From: Paracoccus sediminicola
GTDB lineage: Bacteria > Pseudomonadota > Alphaproteobacteria > Rhodobacterales > Rhodobacteraceae
DNA: 64,000 nucleotides
Assembly: GCF_027912835.1 (NCBI RefSeq)
Contig: NZ_CP115768.1
Coordinates: forward strand, 930,001-994,000
Direction: 5' to 3'
The notes under the pieces were generated by a model that saw only the letters and a program-made list of their open reading frames with translations, was not told the DNA's origin and ran no database searches. The translations under genes and the position numbers were made by a program. The stretch's first letter is position 1; each line of letters opens with the position of its first letter. Positions 55,035 to 64,000 of the stretch are shown one piece after another.

Positions 55035-56609
55035 CTATGCAATGAACTTCTCAAGGGCCTCCTGCTTCTGTGCCAGCGTGTGCCCTTCCTTGAAATAGAC
55101 CTGTTGCGCCACGCCTGCGCGTTCGTGGCCCACGATGTCCTGAAACAGCGGCTCGGGCACACCTGCTTGCGCAAGCCGCGTAACCATCGTGTGGCGCAGG
55201 CTGTGGAACACCAGACCGCCCTCCTTCATGCCCAGCCCCGGCAAGAGCACGTTGTTGAACCGGCGACCCAAGTTGCGGCCATAGCCCTCCTTGGCATTGT
55301 AGCTGAACGATAGGAATAGCCGCTGATCCTTAGGCTTGCTCCCGACCCAATCGAGGAAGCCCAGCCCGATCAGGTCCGAGTGGATTGGCACGCGGCGCTT
55401 GGCGGCAGGGGTTTTGAGGCTCTTGTTTGGCCCGTCATCATTGATATCGAGGTACCAGATATCGCCTTCTTGTCGAATGTCGGCGACGTCAAGCTGGGCA
55501 ATCTCGCGCAGTCTTGCGCCCGTGTAGAGGCCCAGAAGCGCACCCCACTTGTGATCGTCCTCCTTCACAAACCCCGACGTGTTCTCAGTCAGTTCTTGGA
55601 ACAGTCGCTTGGTTTGGGCTGGCGAGAATGCCTTGCGTCCGTCATCCGGCTTTTTCCGCGCCTTGATCTTCATTTCTTCAAATAGCTTCTCGGTGGCTAC
55701 ACCATGCGTGACGGCCCATTTCCAGAAGCGATAGAACATGGCCATATGATTATTCACCGTCTCAACAGATACCTTCTTCATTCCCGGCACTTCTATCGCC
55801 TCAAGAAGCGGTAAGTCTTTCGTTTCATTCTTGGTTTTCCGATTGAGCGGCAGGGACTGCACCACCTTTTTGACTTCGGCAGCGTCATGGCGAGTTATTT
55901 CCGCCATCCTACGATCCGGCCCGAAATACTCCAACAGCACAGACAAGAAAGCTCTCGCCTTCGCGGCCATCTGGTCAGACCATTGCGGCTCAGCCATGAA
56001 GTCCTCGATTGCCTCTCCCAGAGACGCGGAGCGGGCCTGTGGTGGCCTTGGCGCTGTCTGGGCGGGTTCGGTGAAGGAATAGCCCTCAAGGCGCTCAGCG
56101 GCGCTCAGAATGGCTTTGATCTGATCCCGGCGGGCCTTGCGCATTTCTTGGCGCAGGGCTGGCTCATTTTCGGTCCACTGAGCCTCTGTGAGGCCCGTTG
56201 AGGCCCGGAAGCTGTCAAAGGTGCCTGCATCAAGGTAGAGGTCTGACAAGTCGTCAAAGCCGCCTATGGCGTCCTCATGCACGTCCAACTCTTGGCGCAG
56301 GGTATCAAGGGACCGCTCAGACAGCCCGGTATCGTTCAAACGCTCCACATACCGATCCAGCGAAGCCGCAAAGTAGCTTCGCACCATATCCCGCATCTCG
56401 TCTTGTCTGAGCCTAGCCAAAGTCTTGTTCTCGCGCATCAATCTGCCACAGGATGCAAGATGACGGGCAAGATCGCCAGCCCGATCTGGGCACTTTGTGC
56501 GTAAGGATATTCTGACTGTGCGGCGCTTCTGGTTCTCAGCCCGAGGGAGAGGCCAACGGAAGTAGTAGACCCCGTGACGTGATGGCGAAAGATAGGCGGA
56601 CAGTTTCAT
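55035..56609 (-). CDS. Tyrosine recombinase (island integrase)
   Basis: 524-aa site-specific recombinase. Start MKLSAYLSPSRHGVYYFRWPL at 56609; catalytic residues in TGARLREI (Arg), HSLRHTM (His-x-x-Arg) and GHERAGVAQQVYF (His and nucleophile Tyr). A long N-terminal half (about 1-190) precedes the core-binding region, which starts near EAIEDFMAEP. It lies 66 nt from tRNA-Ser, its presumed attachment site, and points away from it. An upstream in-frame start at 56648 would add 13 residues. Confidence 0.93.
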   Translation of the reverse strand: MKLSAYLSPSRHGVYYFRWPLPRAENQKRRTVRISLRTKCPDRAGDLARHLASCGRLMRENKTLARLRQDEMRDMVRSYFAASLDRYVERLNDTGLSERSLDTLRQELDVHEDAIGGFDDLSDLYLDAGTFDSFRASTGLTEAQWTENEPALRQEMRKARRDQIKAILSAAERLEGYSFTEPAQTAPRPPQARSASLGEAIEDFMAEPQWSDQMAAKARAFLSVLLEYFGPDRRMAEITRHDAAEVKKVVQSLPLNRKTKNETKDLPLLEAIEVPGMKKVSVETVNNHMAMFYRFWKWAVTHGVATEKLFEEMKIKARKKPDDGRKAFSPAQTKRLFQELTENTSGFVKEDDHKWGALLGLYTGARLREIAQLDVADIRQEGDIWYLDINDDGPNKSLKTPAAKRRVPIHSDLIGLGFLDWVGSKPKDQRLFLSFSYNAKEGYGRNLGRRFNNVLLPGLGMKEGGLVFHSLRHTMVTRLAQAGVPEPLFQDIVGHERAGVAQQVYFKEGHTLAQKQEALEKFIA

Positions 56610-56674
56610 GGGCGGTGCGCTCCACTTTGTGTCGCACTTGCCTGTCAAGACCTAAGCCATTGTTTTAGTGTGTT

Positions 56675-56692
56675 ATGGCGGAGACGAAGGGA
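56675..56692. other. tRNA-proximal attachment repeat
   Basis: Overlaps the 3' end of tRNA-Ser; identical for 18 bp to 49854-49871. The tRNA remains complete, so integration regenerates the gene. Confidence 0.85.
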
Positions 56693-56765
56693 TTCGAACC
56701 CTCGATACCATCTCTGGTATACTCCCTTAGCAGGGGAGCGCCTTCGACCACTCGGCCACGTCTCC
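56676..56765 (-). tRNA. tRNA-Ser (anticodon GCT)
   Basis: 90-nt type II tRNA: acceptor GGAGACG/CGTCTCC, G73, encoded CCA, D arm TGGCCGAGTGG, anticodon loop CTGCTAA (GCT), long variable arm (TATACCAGAGATGGTATC region) and T loop GTTCGAATC. It reads AGC/AGT and serves as the island's insertion site. Confidence 0.97.
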
Positions 56766-56833
56766 GCCGACGCGTTTAGCAGCCCCGGCGCGCGGACCAC
56801 AAGCGGAAAATCTCTGCCCTGTCGGATCGGCGC

Positions 56834-57703
56834 TCAGGCGACGCGGATCAGCAGGATCACCCCGGCGACGATCATGGCCATGCCCGTCATCTGGCGCAGA
56901 CTCGCGCCCTGGCGGAACAACCGGGCAGAGAGGATCTGGGCGAAGATCACCTCGACAAGCGCCAGCGTGCGGACATTGGCGGCCGAGGTCAGGGCGAAGC
57001 CGATGAACCAGAACAGCGAGGCAAAGGCACCAAGCGCCCCCGCCGCCAGCGAGATGCGCCAGCTTCGGGCGATGGCGCGCAGCACGGCGCGGTCGAGCAG
57101 GCCCAGCCAGGCCAGCATGGCGGCGGACTGCATGGCGAGTGCGATCACCAGAACGACGCTCGCGCGCAGGACCGGGCCGCCATCGGGGAGGGTCAGGATG
57201 GCGCCGCGAAAGCCGATGGCCGAGAGGCCGAACAGCGCTCCGGCGGCGATGCCGATGGCGATGGAGGTGGCGCGGGCGCGGGACCAGTTCGCGCCGGACA
57301 TCAGGATCACGCCGAACGTGGCCAGCAGGATCGCTCCGAGCCGGGGCAGGCCGAGCGGTTCGGACAGGAACAGCACGCCAAAGACCGCCAGCGTCACCGG
57401 CTCGGTCTTCATCAGCGCCGTGGCGACGCCGAACCCCTGGCCGCGCATGGTGACCAGCATGAAGGCGGTGGCGGCGATCTGGCTGAAGGCGCCAAGCGCC
57501 GTCCAGCCCAGCGTCGCGGCACTGACCGGGGGCAGGGCGCTTTGCGTCGACATGACCAGCAGGAACAGCGCCGCGAAGGGCAGCCCGAAGACGAAGCGCA
57601 CCGCCGTGGCGCCGATCGTACCGATCTGTCCGGTCAGCCCGGCCTGCGCCGCGTTGCGCCCGGTCTGCGCCAGGGCCGCGATCAGCGTGGCCAGCACCCA
57701 CAT
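56834..57703 (-). CDS. EamA/DMT-family transporter
   Basis: 289-aa membrane protein with about ten hydrophobic helices in two related halves, as in drug/metabolite exporters. Helical blocks include GATAVRFVFGLPFAALFLLV, ALMKTEPVTLAVFGVLFL (the E-P-L motif of EamA) and GMAMIVAGVILLI. No substrate can be inferred. Starts 4 nt after hemE on the same strand. Confidence 0.88.
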   Translation of the reverse strand: MWVLATLIAALAQTGRNAAQAGLTGQIGTIGATAVRFVFGLPFAALFLLVMSTQSALPPVSAATLGWTALGAFSQIAATAFMLVTMRGQGFGVATALMKTEPVTLAVFGVLFLSEPLGLPRLGAILLATFGVILMSGANWSRARATSIAIGIAAGALFGLSAIGFRGAILTLPDGGPVLRASVVLVIALAMQSAAMLAWLGLLDRAVLRAIARSWRISLAAGALGAFASLFWFIGFALTSAANVRTLALVEVIFAQILSARLFRQGASLRQMTGMAMIVAGVILLIRVA

Positions 57704-57707
57704 CGGA

Positions 57708-58736
57708 TCAGCCGTTCCGCACCGTGTCGATCATCAGCGCGACATTTTCAGGATCCGCATCGGGGGTGATCCCGTGGCCGAGATTGAAGATATGCGGGCC
57801 GCCCCGGAACGCCTCGACAATGGCGCGGGTCTCGTCGATCAGGGCCTGACCGCCGGTCACCATATGGCCCGGCGCGAGATTGCCCTGCACGCAGCCATCG
57901 CGCTGCACATGCGCCGCGGCCCATCCGGCATCGACCGAGTTGTCGAGCGCCACGCAATCCGCCCCGGTCGCCTCGGCATAGCCCACATAGCGCTCGCCCG
58001 CCTCACGCGGGAAGGCGATGACCGGGATGCCGGGGTGGCGCTGTTTCAGCGCCGAGACGATGCGCGCGGCAGGGGCGATGCAGAAATCGTCGAAATCCTG
58101 CCCGCTCAGGCTGCCCGCCCAGCTGTCGAACAGCTTGACCACCTCGGCCCCGGCCTCGATCTGGGCCGAGAGATATTCGATGGTGGCCTCGGTCACCCGG
58201 TCGATCAGCGCCGAGAACGCCGCGCGGTCGGCCTGTTTGAACGCATGGGCCGGCCCCTGATCCTTGGTGCCGCGCCCGGCAATCATATAGGTGGCGACCG
58301 TCCAGGGCGCGCCGGCAAAGCCGATCAGCGTCGTCTCGGCGGGCAATTCGCGAGCAAGGATACGCACGGTCTCATAGATCGGCCAAAGCTTCTCATGCAC
58401 CGCATCGGCGGGTTTCAGCGCCGCGACGCCCTCGGCATCGGTGATGGTCGAGAGACGCGGGCCTTCTCCGGTCACGAACCACAGATCCGCGCCGAGCGCC
58501 TGCGGCACCAGAAGAATATCGGCGAACAGGATCGCCGCATCGAAACCATAGCGGCGGATCGGTTGCAGCGTCACCTCGGCGGCGAGTTCGGGGTTATAGC
58601 ACAGCGACAGGAAATCCCCGGCCTTTGCGCGCGTGGCACGATATTCGGGCAGATAGCGCCCCGCCTGCCGCATCATCCAGATCGGTGGGGTGGGAAGGGT
58701 CTCCCCCGCGAGCGCACGCAGGATCGTCTTGGTCAT
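57708..58736 (-). CDS. hemE: Uroporphyrinogen decarboxylase
   Basis: 342-aa enzyme that decarboxylates uroporphyrinogen III to coproporphyrinogen III. Signature [14 protein letters not shown] (about 20-33) with active-site Arg residues, [17 protein letters not shown] (Asp) and [13 protein letters not shown]; the C-terminus has [19 protein letters not shown] 58736. Divergent from hemC 78 nt away, so both haem genes may share a control region. Confidence 0.97.
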   Translation of the reverse strand: MTKTILRALAGETLPTPPIWMMRQAGRYLPEYRATRAKAGDFLSLCYNPELAAEVTLQPIRRYGFDAAILFADILLVPQALGADLWFVTGEGPRLSTITDAEGVAALKPADAVHEKLWPIYETVRILARELPAETTLIGFAGAPWTVATYMIAGRGTKDQGPAHAFKQADRAAFSALIDRVTEATIEYLSAQIEAGAEVVKLFDSWAGSLSGQDFDDFCIAPAARIVSALKQRHPGIPVIAFPREAGERYVGYAEATGADCVALDNSVDAGWAAAHVQRDGCVQGNLAPGHMVTGGQALIDETRAIVEAFRGGPHIFNLGHGITPDADPENVALMIDTVRNG

Positions 58737-58814
58737 GGGGCCTCTCTTTCGCGCACCGTTCAACGGGGGTGGCCCGGCATTGTCAAGGCGGCGCCCCGTC
58801 GCTATGGCAGGGCC

Positions 58815-59792
58815 ATGACTGACTGGCCCACTCAGGACGACCGGCTGAAAATCGGCACGCGCGGCTCGCCGCTGGCGCTGGCGCAGGCCTACGAGACCCG
58901 CGACCGGCTGATGCTGGCACATGGTCTTGGTGCCGAGGCGTTCGAGATCGTGCCGATCAAGACCACGGCGGACAAGATCCTCGACCGGCCCTTGCAGGAG
59001 ATCGGCGGCAAGGGGCTGTTCACACGCGAGATCGAGGACGCGCTGTTGGATCGCAAGATCGACATTGCGGTGCATTCGATGAAGGACATGCCGGTCCTGC
59101 AACCGGACGGGCTGGTGATCGACTGCTACCTGCCGCGCGAGGATTGCCGGGATGCGTTTGTCAGCCTGAAACACGCGTCGATCAGCGACCTGCCTCAGGG
59201 CGCGGTGGTCGGAAGCTCGTCGCTGCGGCGGCGGGCGCAGCTGATCCACCGGCGGCCCGACCTGCAACTGGTGACGTTTCGCGGCAATGTGCAGACGCGA
59301 ATGCGAAAGCTGGGCGAGGGCGTGGCAGAGGCGACATTCCTTGCGATGGCCGGGCTGAACCGTCTCGGAGAGCCGGAGATTGCCCGCGGCGCGATCGCCC
59401 CCGAAGAAATGCTGCCCGCCATCGCGCAGGGCGCCATCGGGGTCGAGCGGCGGCGCGAGGATGATCGAGTGGCAGCGCTGCTGGCAGCGATTGCCCATGA
59501 AGACACCAGGCTGCGCGTCTCGGCCGAGCGGGCCTTTCTGGCGGCGCTTGACGGGTCATGCGAAACGCCGATTGCGGGGCTGGCTTTGCTGGAAGGGGAC
59601 CGGCTCTGGCTGCGCGGCGAGATCCTGTTGCCGGATGGCAGTCAGGTCTTTCGCGGCGAGCGAGAGGGGCTGGCGGCGGACGGCCCCGGAATGGGTCGCG
59701 ATCTGGCCGAGGAATTGCTGGACCAGGCGCCCGATAATTTCCATGAGCTGATCGGGGTGAACCCGCACCACGGCTCGCCGCCGAAAATCTGA
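58815..59792 (+). CDS. hemC: Hydroxymethylbilane synthase
   Basis: 325-aa porphobilinogen deaminase. Start [52 protein letters not shown] (substrate loop, key GGKGLFT), [11 protein letters not shown] and the cofactor cysteine in [10 protein letters not shown]. The stop overlaps the TetR start by one base (TGATG). Confidence 0.97.
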   Translation: MTDWPTQDDRLKIGTRGSPLALAQAYETRDRLMLAHGLGAEAFEIVPIKTTADKILDRPLQEIGGKGLFTREIEDALLDRKIDIAVHSMKDMPVLQPDGLVIDCYLPREDCRDAFVSLKHASISDLPQGAVVGSSSLRRRAQLIHRRPDLQLVTFRGNVQTRMRKLGEGVAEATFLAMAGLNRLGEPEIARGAIAPEEMLPAIAQGAIGVERRREDDRVAALLAAIAHEDTRLRVSAERAFLAALDGSCETPIAGLALLEGDRLWLRGEILLPDGSQVFRGEREGLAADGPGMGRDLAEELLDQAPDNFHELIGVNPHHGSPPKI

Positions 59793-60376
59793 TGGCGCGG
59801 ACACAGGGATCGCGCGCAGAGATCACCGGCCCGCTGATCCGCGAGGCCGCGCGCAAACTCTTCGCGCAGCACGGATATGCGGCGGTCTCGATGCGCCAGA
59901 TCGCCAAGGCGGTCGGCGTGCAGGTCGGCACGATCTACGCCTATACCGAGGACAAGCAGGCTCTGCTGGCCGATCTGCTGCGCGACCATATGGAGCAGCT
60001 TCTGACGGACTGGCAGGATGCGCCCGATGCAGCGCCGCTCGACCGGCTCGACAGTTTCGTGCATTTCCACATCGAGACCAGCCTCGACCGGGCGGATGGC
60101 GTGTTTCTTTCATATATGGAACTGCGCAATCTCAACCCCGACAACCACGCCGAGATCACCGCGCTTCGCCGTTGCTACGAAAATGCGCTGCAGGCGATCC
60201 TCGATGCCGGGGTTGCGGCAGGCGTGATGCGCGTCGCCGATACGCGGCTGGCAACGATGGCGCTGATCGCGATGCTGACCGGGGTGACCAACTGGTATCG
60301 TGCCGGTGGGAGGCTGGATCGCGCCGCGCTGCATCGCCATTATGCCGGTCTCGTGCGCGGGGCGGTCGGGGCGTAA
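59792..60376 (+). CDS. TetR/AcrR-family regulator
   Basis: 194-aa regulator. N-terminal HTH (about 10-58): IREAARKLFAQHGYAAVSMRQIAKAVGVQVGTIYAYTEDKQALL (key VSMRQIAKAVGV). The C-terminal helical domain binds an unknown ligand. Translationally coupled to hemC, an unusual arrangement; a role in haem control is possible but not shown. Confidence 0.9.
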   Translation: MARTQGSRAEITGPLIREAARKLFAQHGYAAVSMRQIAKAVGVQVGTIYAYTEDKQALLADLLRDHMEQLLTDWQDAPDAAPLDRLDSFVHFHIETSLDRADGVFLSYMELRNLNPDNHAEITALRRCYENALQAILDAGVAAGVMRVADTRLATMALIAMLTGVTNWYRAGGRLDRAALHRHYAGLVRGAVGA

Positions 60377-60417
60377 GCCTCTTGCCGTGGCGCGCGGCGC
60401 AACCGATATTGGCGCCC

Positions 60418-62307
60418 ATGTCCATCTCACCCGCCTTTCTCGACGAGCTGCGCAATCGCGTCCCGGTCAGCCGGATCGTCGGGCGCAAGGTGACATGGGA
60501 TCTGCGCCGGTCGAACCAGGCCAAGGGCGACTGGTGGGCGCCATGCCCGTTTCACGGTGAAAAGACCGCATCGTTCCATGTCGATGACCGGAAGGGGTTC
60601 TATTACTGCTTCGGTTGCCACGCCAAGGGTGACGCGCTCACCTTCCTGCGCGAATCCGACGGTCTGGACTTTATCGAAGCGGTGAAGGTGATCGCGTCCG
60701 AAGCCGGGCTGCCCATGCCCGAGCGTGATCCGGCCGAGGCAAAGCGTGCCGATCGCCGCAGCGTGCTGGCCGACGCGATGGAGGCTGCGACACGCCATTA
60801 CAGGATGCAGCTCGGCACCTCGCAAGGGGCCGGGGCGCGCGACTATCTGACCCGTCGCGGGCTGGAACAGGCAGGCATCGACCGGTTCGAACTGGGCTTC
60901 GCCCCGGACATGCGGCAGGGGCTGTTCCATGCGCTGCGCGAGAAGGGCATGGCTGACGACGTGATCGTCGATGCCGGTCTTGCCGCCAGACCGGATAATG
61001 GCGGCGCGCCCTATGACCGGTTCCGTGGCCGGATCATCTTTCCGATCCGCGATGCGCGAGGCCGCGTGATCGCCTTCGGTGGCCGGGCGATGGACCCGAA
61101 TGCACGGGCCAAATATCTGAACAGCCCGGAAACCGCGCTGTTCGACAAGGGCCGCAATCTTTACAACATCGCCGCCGCGCGCAGCGCCGTCGGCAAAGGC
61201 GCGCCGTTGATCGTCGCCGAGGGCTATATGGATGTCATCGCGCTGGTGCTGGCCGGGTTCGAGGGCGCGGTGGCACCTCTGGGGACAGCGATCACCGAGG
61301 ATCAGCTGCGGCTGATGTGGCGGATCAGCCCCGAGCCGGTGATCATGCTGGACGGCGATGCCGCGGGGCAACGCGCAGCGCGGCGGCTGATCGATCTGGC
61401 GCTGCCGATGACCGGGCCGGGGCAGGCGCTGCGCTTTGCGGTGCTGCCGGCCGGAACGGACCCTGACGATCTGATCCGCGCCCATGGTGCGGGGGCGATG
61501 CAGAAAGTGCTGGAAGAGGCGCGTCCGCTGGTCGACCTGCTGTGGGAGCGCGAGGTCGAGGGACGCGATTTCGACAGCCCGGAACGCCGCGCCGCCCTGG
61601 ATGCGAGCCTGCGCAAGGCGGTCGGGCTGATCCCGGACGAGGCGACGCGCAACCACTACACGGCGGCGCTGCGCGAGCGGCGCTTTGCCCTGTTCGGCGG
61701 ACGGCGCGGGGCAGGGCGGCTGACCCCGCGCCCCGGCGAGCGGCGAGGCGCAGAGATGGCGCCGCGCGCCCAGACCCGCGCCACCCCGCTGGGCCAGCAG
61801 GATGCGGGCGACATGACGCTTGAAGCGATGGCGCTTGCGATCTGTGCCAGCTATCCCGGCCTGGCCGCCCGCGTCGAATCCCGGCTCGAATTGCTTGATC
61901 CGGCCGATCCCGGACGCGCCGCCTTGTGCCACGACTTGCTGTGCGGCGGCGAAAGCGGCGCGGGTCGCGCGGCTCTGGCGCGGATCATGGAGGACAGCTA
62001 TGTCCGCGCCGCGCCGATGATCCGGCAACCCGGCGATCCGGCCAAGGCGGCGGTAGTGCTGTCGAATATCCTCGACAAGATCGAGGCACGCCGCGCGGCG
62101 CTTTCGGAACTTGCCCGCGCCGAGGCCGAAATCCAGGGGCTCGTCGATGAGGGGCTGACCTGGCGGATGAGCGAATCGGCCCGCGCCCGACATCGCGCCG
62201 AACATCCCGAGCTGGAGGACAGCGCCGATCTGGACGAGGATCGCGACGCGCTGACCGCCCGGCTCGCTGCCTATTTCGACACCAAGCCAAGCCGCAAACG
62301 CCGGTGA
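60418..62307 (+). CDS. dnaG: DNA primase
   Basis: 629-aa replicative primase. CHC2 zinc finger with Cys43, His46, Cys64, Cys67 (CPFHGEKTASFHV, FYYCFGCHAKGD); catalytic TOPRIM region with VAEGYMDVIAL and MLDGDAAGQRAARR; helicase-binding C-terminal domain (about 470-629). ATG 60418 starts MSISPAFLDELRNRVPV, a family start. The next gene is rpoD, the standard dnaG-rpoD order. Confidence 0.97.
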   Translation: MSISPAFLDELRNRVPVSRIVGRKVTWDLRRSNQAKGDWWAPCPFHGEKTASFHVDDRKGFYYCFGCHAKGDALTFLRESDGLDFIEAVKVIASEAGLPMPERDPAEAKRADRRSVLADAMEAATRHYRMQLGTSQGAGARDYLTRRGLEQAGIDRFELGFAPDMRQGLFHALREKGMADDVIVDAGLAARPDNGGAPYDRFRGRIIFPIRDARGRVIAFGGRAMDPNARAKYLNSPETALFDKGRNLYNIAAARSAVGKGAPLIVAEGYMDVIALVLAGFEGAVAPLGTAITEDQLRLMWRISPEPVIMLDGDAAGQRAARRLIDLALPMTGPGQALRFAVLPAGTDPDDLIRAHGAGAMQKVLEEARPLVDLLWEREVEGRDFDSPERRAALDASLRKAVGLIPDEATRNHYTAALRERRFALFGGRRGAGRLTPRPGERRGAEMAPRAQTRATPLGQQDAGDMTLEAMALAICASYPGLAARVESRLELLDPADPGRAALCHDLLCGGESGAGRAALARIMEDSYVRAAPMIRQPGDPAKAAVVLSNILDKIEARRAALSELARAEAEIQGLVDEGLTWRMSESARARHRAEHPELEDSADLDEDRDALTARLAAYFDTKPSRKRR

Positions 62308-62311
62308 ACAT

Positions 62312-62348
62312 GGTGATTCGCCTGACAAAATCGTCAGCCCGAATCACC
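62312..62348. other. GANTC hairpin just after dnaG
   Basis: GGTGATTCG (62312-62320) pairs with CGAATCACC (62340-62348); inside, CTGAC pairs with GTCAG around AAAATC. It contains two GANTC sites (62315 and 62341). It starts 4 nt after the dnaG stop; there is no T-tract, so it may regulate rather than terminate. Confidence 0.65.
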
Positions 62349-62354
62349 CGGCCT

Positions 62355-62382
62355 TTGAAGAACGGCTCATCTTGTCTAAAAC
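62355..62382 (+). promoter_or_regulatory. Candidate rpoD promoter
   Basis: TTGAAG and TAAAAC separated by 16 nt, lying between the two GANTC hairpins and about 57 nt before the rpoD start. Confidence 0.4.
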
Positions 62383-62398
62383 GTCTCCGATCCCCACA

Positions 62399-62420
62399 TG
62401 ATTCGGACGCCCCCGAATCA
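62399..62420. other. Second GANTC hairpin, in the rpoD leader
   Basis: TGATTCGG (62399-62406) pairs with CCGAATCA (62413-62420), 6-nt loop, with two further GANTC sites (62400 and 62415). It ends 19 nt before the chosen rpoD start. Confidence 0.6.
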
Positions 62421-62439
62421 CTACGCTGACAGGATGCCT

Positions 62440-64000
62440 ATGGCCGCCAAGGACGAAGATAGCTCTCGCGACGAAAGCCAGGAAAACGCCCACTCGCTCG
62501 ATATCAGCCAGACGGCGGTCAAGAAGATGATCGCCGAGGCGAAAGAGCGCGGCTATATCACCTATGACCAGCTGAACAATGTTCTGCCGCCCGATCAGGT
62601 CAGCTCTGACCAGATCGAGGATGTGATGTCGATGCTGTCCGAAATGGGCATCCAGGTCGTCGAGAACGAAGAAGAGGGCGAAGACGGCGATAGCGGCGGC
62701 GAGGTGGTGACCACCTCGAATTCGCGCGAGGTCGCAGTGGCGACGACCGAGACCGAGAAACTCGACCGCACAGACGATCCGGTGCGTATGTATCTGCGCG
62801 AAATGGGATCGGTCGAGCTGCTCTCGCGCGAGGGCGAGATCGCCATCGCCAAGCGGATCGAGGCCGGGCGCAACACCATGATCGCCGGGCTGTGCGAAAG
62901 CCCGCTGACCTTCAAGGCGATCACCATGTGGCGGCAGGAACTTCTGGACGAGGATATTCTGCTGCGCGACGTGATCGACCTGGAGACCACCTTCGGTCAG
63001 TCGATGGAGGATGGCGACGAAGAAGAGCTTTCCCCCTCTGCGGCCGCGCCATCCGCCACCGGCGGCGAAAGCGGCTCTGCCGACAAGGCGCCGGAAACCG
63101 ATGCCGACGGCAACCCTCTGCAAAACGACGATGATGACGAGGATGACGGCGCCAATCTGTCGCTCGCCGCGATGGAAGCGAGCCTCAAGCCGCAGGTGCT
63201 GGAAACGCTGGAGGCCATTGCCCGCGACTATGAAGAGCTGGCCCATATGCAGGATCAGCGCATGTCGGCGACGCTGAACGAGGATGGCAGCTTCTCGACC
63301 AACGATGAATCGGCCTATCAGAAGCTGCGCGGCGAAATCGTCGTGCTGGTGAACTCTTTACATCTTCATAACAACCGCATCGAAGCGCTCGTCGATCAGC
63401 TTTACGGGATCAACCGCCGGATCGTGACCATCGATTCCGGCATGGTGAAGCTGGCCGATGCCGCGCGCATCAACCGGCGTGAATTCGTCGATGCCTACCG
63501 CGGCTCGGAGCTGGACCCGGCCTGGATCGACCGCATGTCCGAAAACAAGGGCCGCGGCTGGCAGGCGCTGTTCGAGCGCAGCATGGATAACGTCGAAAAG
63601 CTGCGCGGCGACATGGCCGAGGTCGGCCAATATGTCGGCGTCGATATCGAGGAATTCCGTCGCATCGTGAACCAGGTGCAGCGCGGTGAGCGCGAGGCGC
63701 GTCAGGCCAAGAAGGAAATGGTCGAGGCGAATCTGCGTCTGGTGATCTCGATCGCCAAGAAATACACGAACAGGGGCCTGCAATTCCTTGATCTCATTCA
63801 GGAAGGCAATATCGGCCTGATGAAGGCGGTGGATAAATTCGAATATCGCCGCGGCTATAAATTCTCCACCTATGCGACATGGTGGATCCGGCAGGCGATC
63901 ACCCGGTCCATCGCCGATCAGGCCCGCACGATCCGCATCCCGGTCCATATGATCGAAACCATCAACAAGCTGGTGCGGACGGGTCGCCAGATGCTGCACG
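62440..64000 (+). CDS. rpoD: RNA polymerase sigma-70 factor RpoD (3' end cut)
   Basis: Primary sigma factor. Region 1.1 (about 18-80), region 1.2 ([23 protein letters not shown]), a large acidic non-conserved region (about 190-230), and region 2 ([61 protein letters not shown]; key [10 protein letters not shown] for -10 recognition). ATG 62440 has AGGA 5 nt upstream; ATG 62434 is in frame too. Regions 3 and 4 lie beyond the window. Confidence 0.97.
   Translation, partial: MAAKDEDSSRDESQENAHSLDISQTAVKKMIAEAKERGYITYDQLNNVLPPDQVSSDQIEDVMSMLSEMGIQVVENEEEGEDGDSGGEVVTTSNSREVAVATTETEKLDRTDDPVRMYLREMGSVELLSREGEIAIAKRIEAGRNTMIAGLCESPLTFKAITMWRQELLDEDILLRDVIDLETTFGQSMEDGDEEELSPSAAAPSATGGESGSADKAPETDADGNPLQNDDDDEDDGANLSLAAMEASLKPQVLETLEAIARDYEELAHMQDQRMSATLNEDGSFSTNDESAYQKLRGEIVVLVNSLHLHNNRIEALVDQLYGINRRIVTIDSGMVKLADAARINRREFVDAYRGSELDPAWIDRMSENKGRGWQALFERSMDNVEKLRGDMAEVGQYVGVDIEEFRRIVNQVQRGEREARQAKKEMVEANLRLVISIAKKYTNRGLQFLDLIQEGNIGLMKAVDKFEYRRGYKFSTYATWWIRQAITRSIADQARTIRIPVHMIETINKLVRTGRQMLH

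Larger units (their letters stand above)
49854..56692. mobile_element. Integrated genomic island at tRNA-Ser(GCT) carrying a Hachiman defence system
   Basis: The 18-bp sequence ATGGCGGAGACGAAGGGA, the end of the tRNA-Ser gene, occurs at both 49854-49871 and 56675-56692. Between the copies lie a tyrosine integrase next to the tRNA, hamA, hamB, an IS3 transposase tail, a small XRE gene and a membrane protein. Several of these are poorer in G+C than the host. No replication or conjugation genes are visible, so this is a small integrative island, perhaps a phage satellite or defence island. It ends exactly where the tRNA coding sequence begins again. Confidence 0.88.

Noticed and set aside
56670..58814. 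A long plus-strand extension upstream of hemC
   Set aside because: The frame passes through tRNA-Ser, the EamA gene and hemE in antisense; hemC homology starts only at 58815.

Overview
The window is high-GC DNA from an alphaproteobacterium of the Rhodobacteraceae, most like Paracoccus. The support is a MipZ division-site ATPase, an IspDF fusion, the ffh / rpsP-rimM-trmD-rplS-rpmE gene order, a membrane-anchored cytochrome c552 of CycM type, a GTTC-N7-GTTC LexA-type box and clustered GANTC sites (the CcrM methylase target). This placement is inferred from gene content; no species is claimed.

Layout. 1-2.1 kb: mipZ (cut by the window edge), a Tat-exported L,D-transpeptidase and a small lipoprotein. 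2.1-7.2 kb (minus strand): ffh, a GNAT acetyltransferase, chorismate mutase, rpsP, rimM, trmD, rplS, rpmE, ending in a clear terminator. 7.4-8.1 kb: an orphan LysR effector domain without a DNA-binding domain. 8.2-11.4 kb (minus): dnaX-ebfC-recR with a LexA-type box upstream, then the 4.5S SRP RNA gene ffs with its own promoter. 11.5-16.3 kb: a CpdB-like nucleotidase, an SRPBCC protein, a GNAT protein, pheA and cycM. 16.4-23.7 kb: yejA-yejB-yejE-yejF peptide transporter with a translationally coupled glycosyltransferase. 23.7-27.1 kb: a two-component system with two PepSY-type proteins, one carrying a collagen-like linker. 27.1-29.2 kb: pncC, pgpA, ispDF. 29.4-32.5 kb: a PhnCDE-like ABC transporter (probable selenate uptake) directly followed by the selenocysteine tRNA gene selC. 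32.5-49.4 kb: two complete Dpp/Opp-type peptide transporters flanking an XRE-cupin regulator, an amine/amino-acid oxidoreductase, a GhrA-like reductase, an M20 peptidase and a cytosolic gamma-glutamyltransferase. This looks like one accessory locus for gamma-glutamyl or peptide-like nutrients.

49.85-56.69 kb is a 6.8-kb genomic island inserted at the 3' end of tRNA-Ser(GCT), bounded by an 18-bp direct repeat. It carries a tyrosine integrase, a Hachiman anti-phage system (hamA DUF1837 nuclease-like, hamB helicase), a small XRE regulator, an unknown three-helix membrane protein and the tail of an IS3-family transposase. Its left 0.6 kb and the ham genes are visibly richer in A+T than the host.

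56.8-64 kb returns to core genome: an EamA exporter, hemE divergent from hemC, a TetR regulator coupled to hemC, dnaG, and rpoD (cut by the right edge). Two hairpins built from four GANTC sites bracket a candidate rpoD promoter.

The strongest items for a second look are the Hachiman island, the selC/selenate-transporter pairing with its short-acceptor tRNA-Sec, the LexA-type box before dnaX-ebfC-recR, the GANTC hairpins before rpoD, and the double peptide-transporter/gamma-glutamyltransferase locus.
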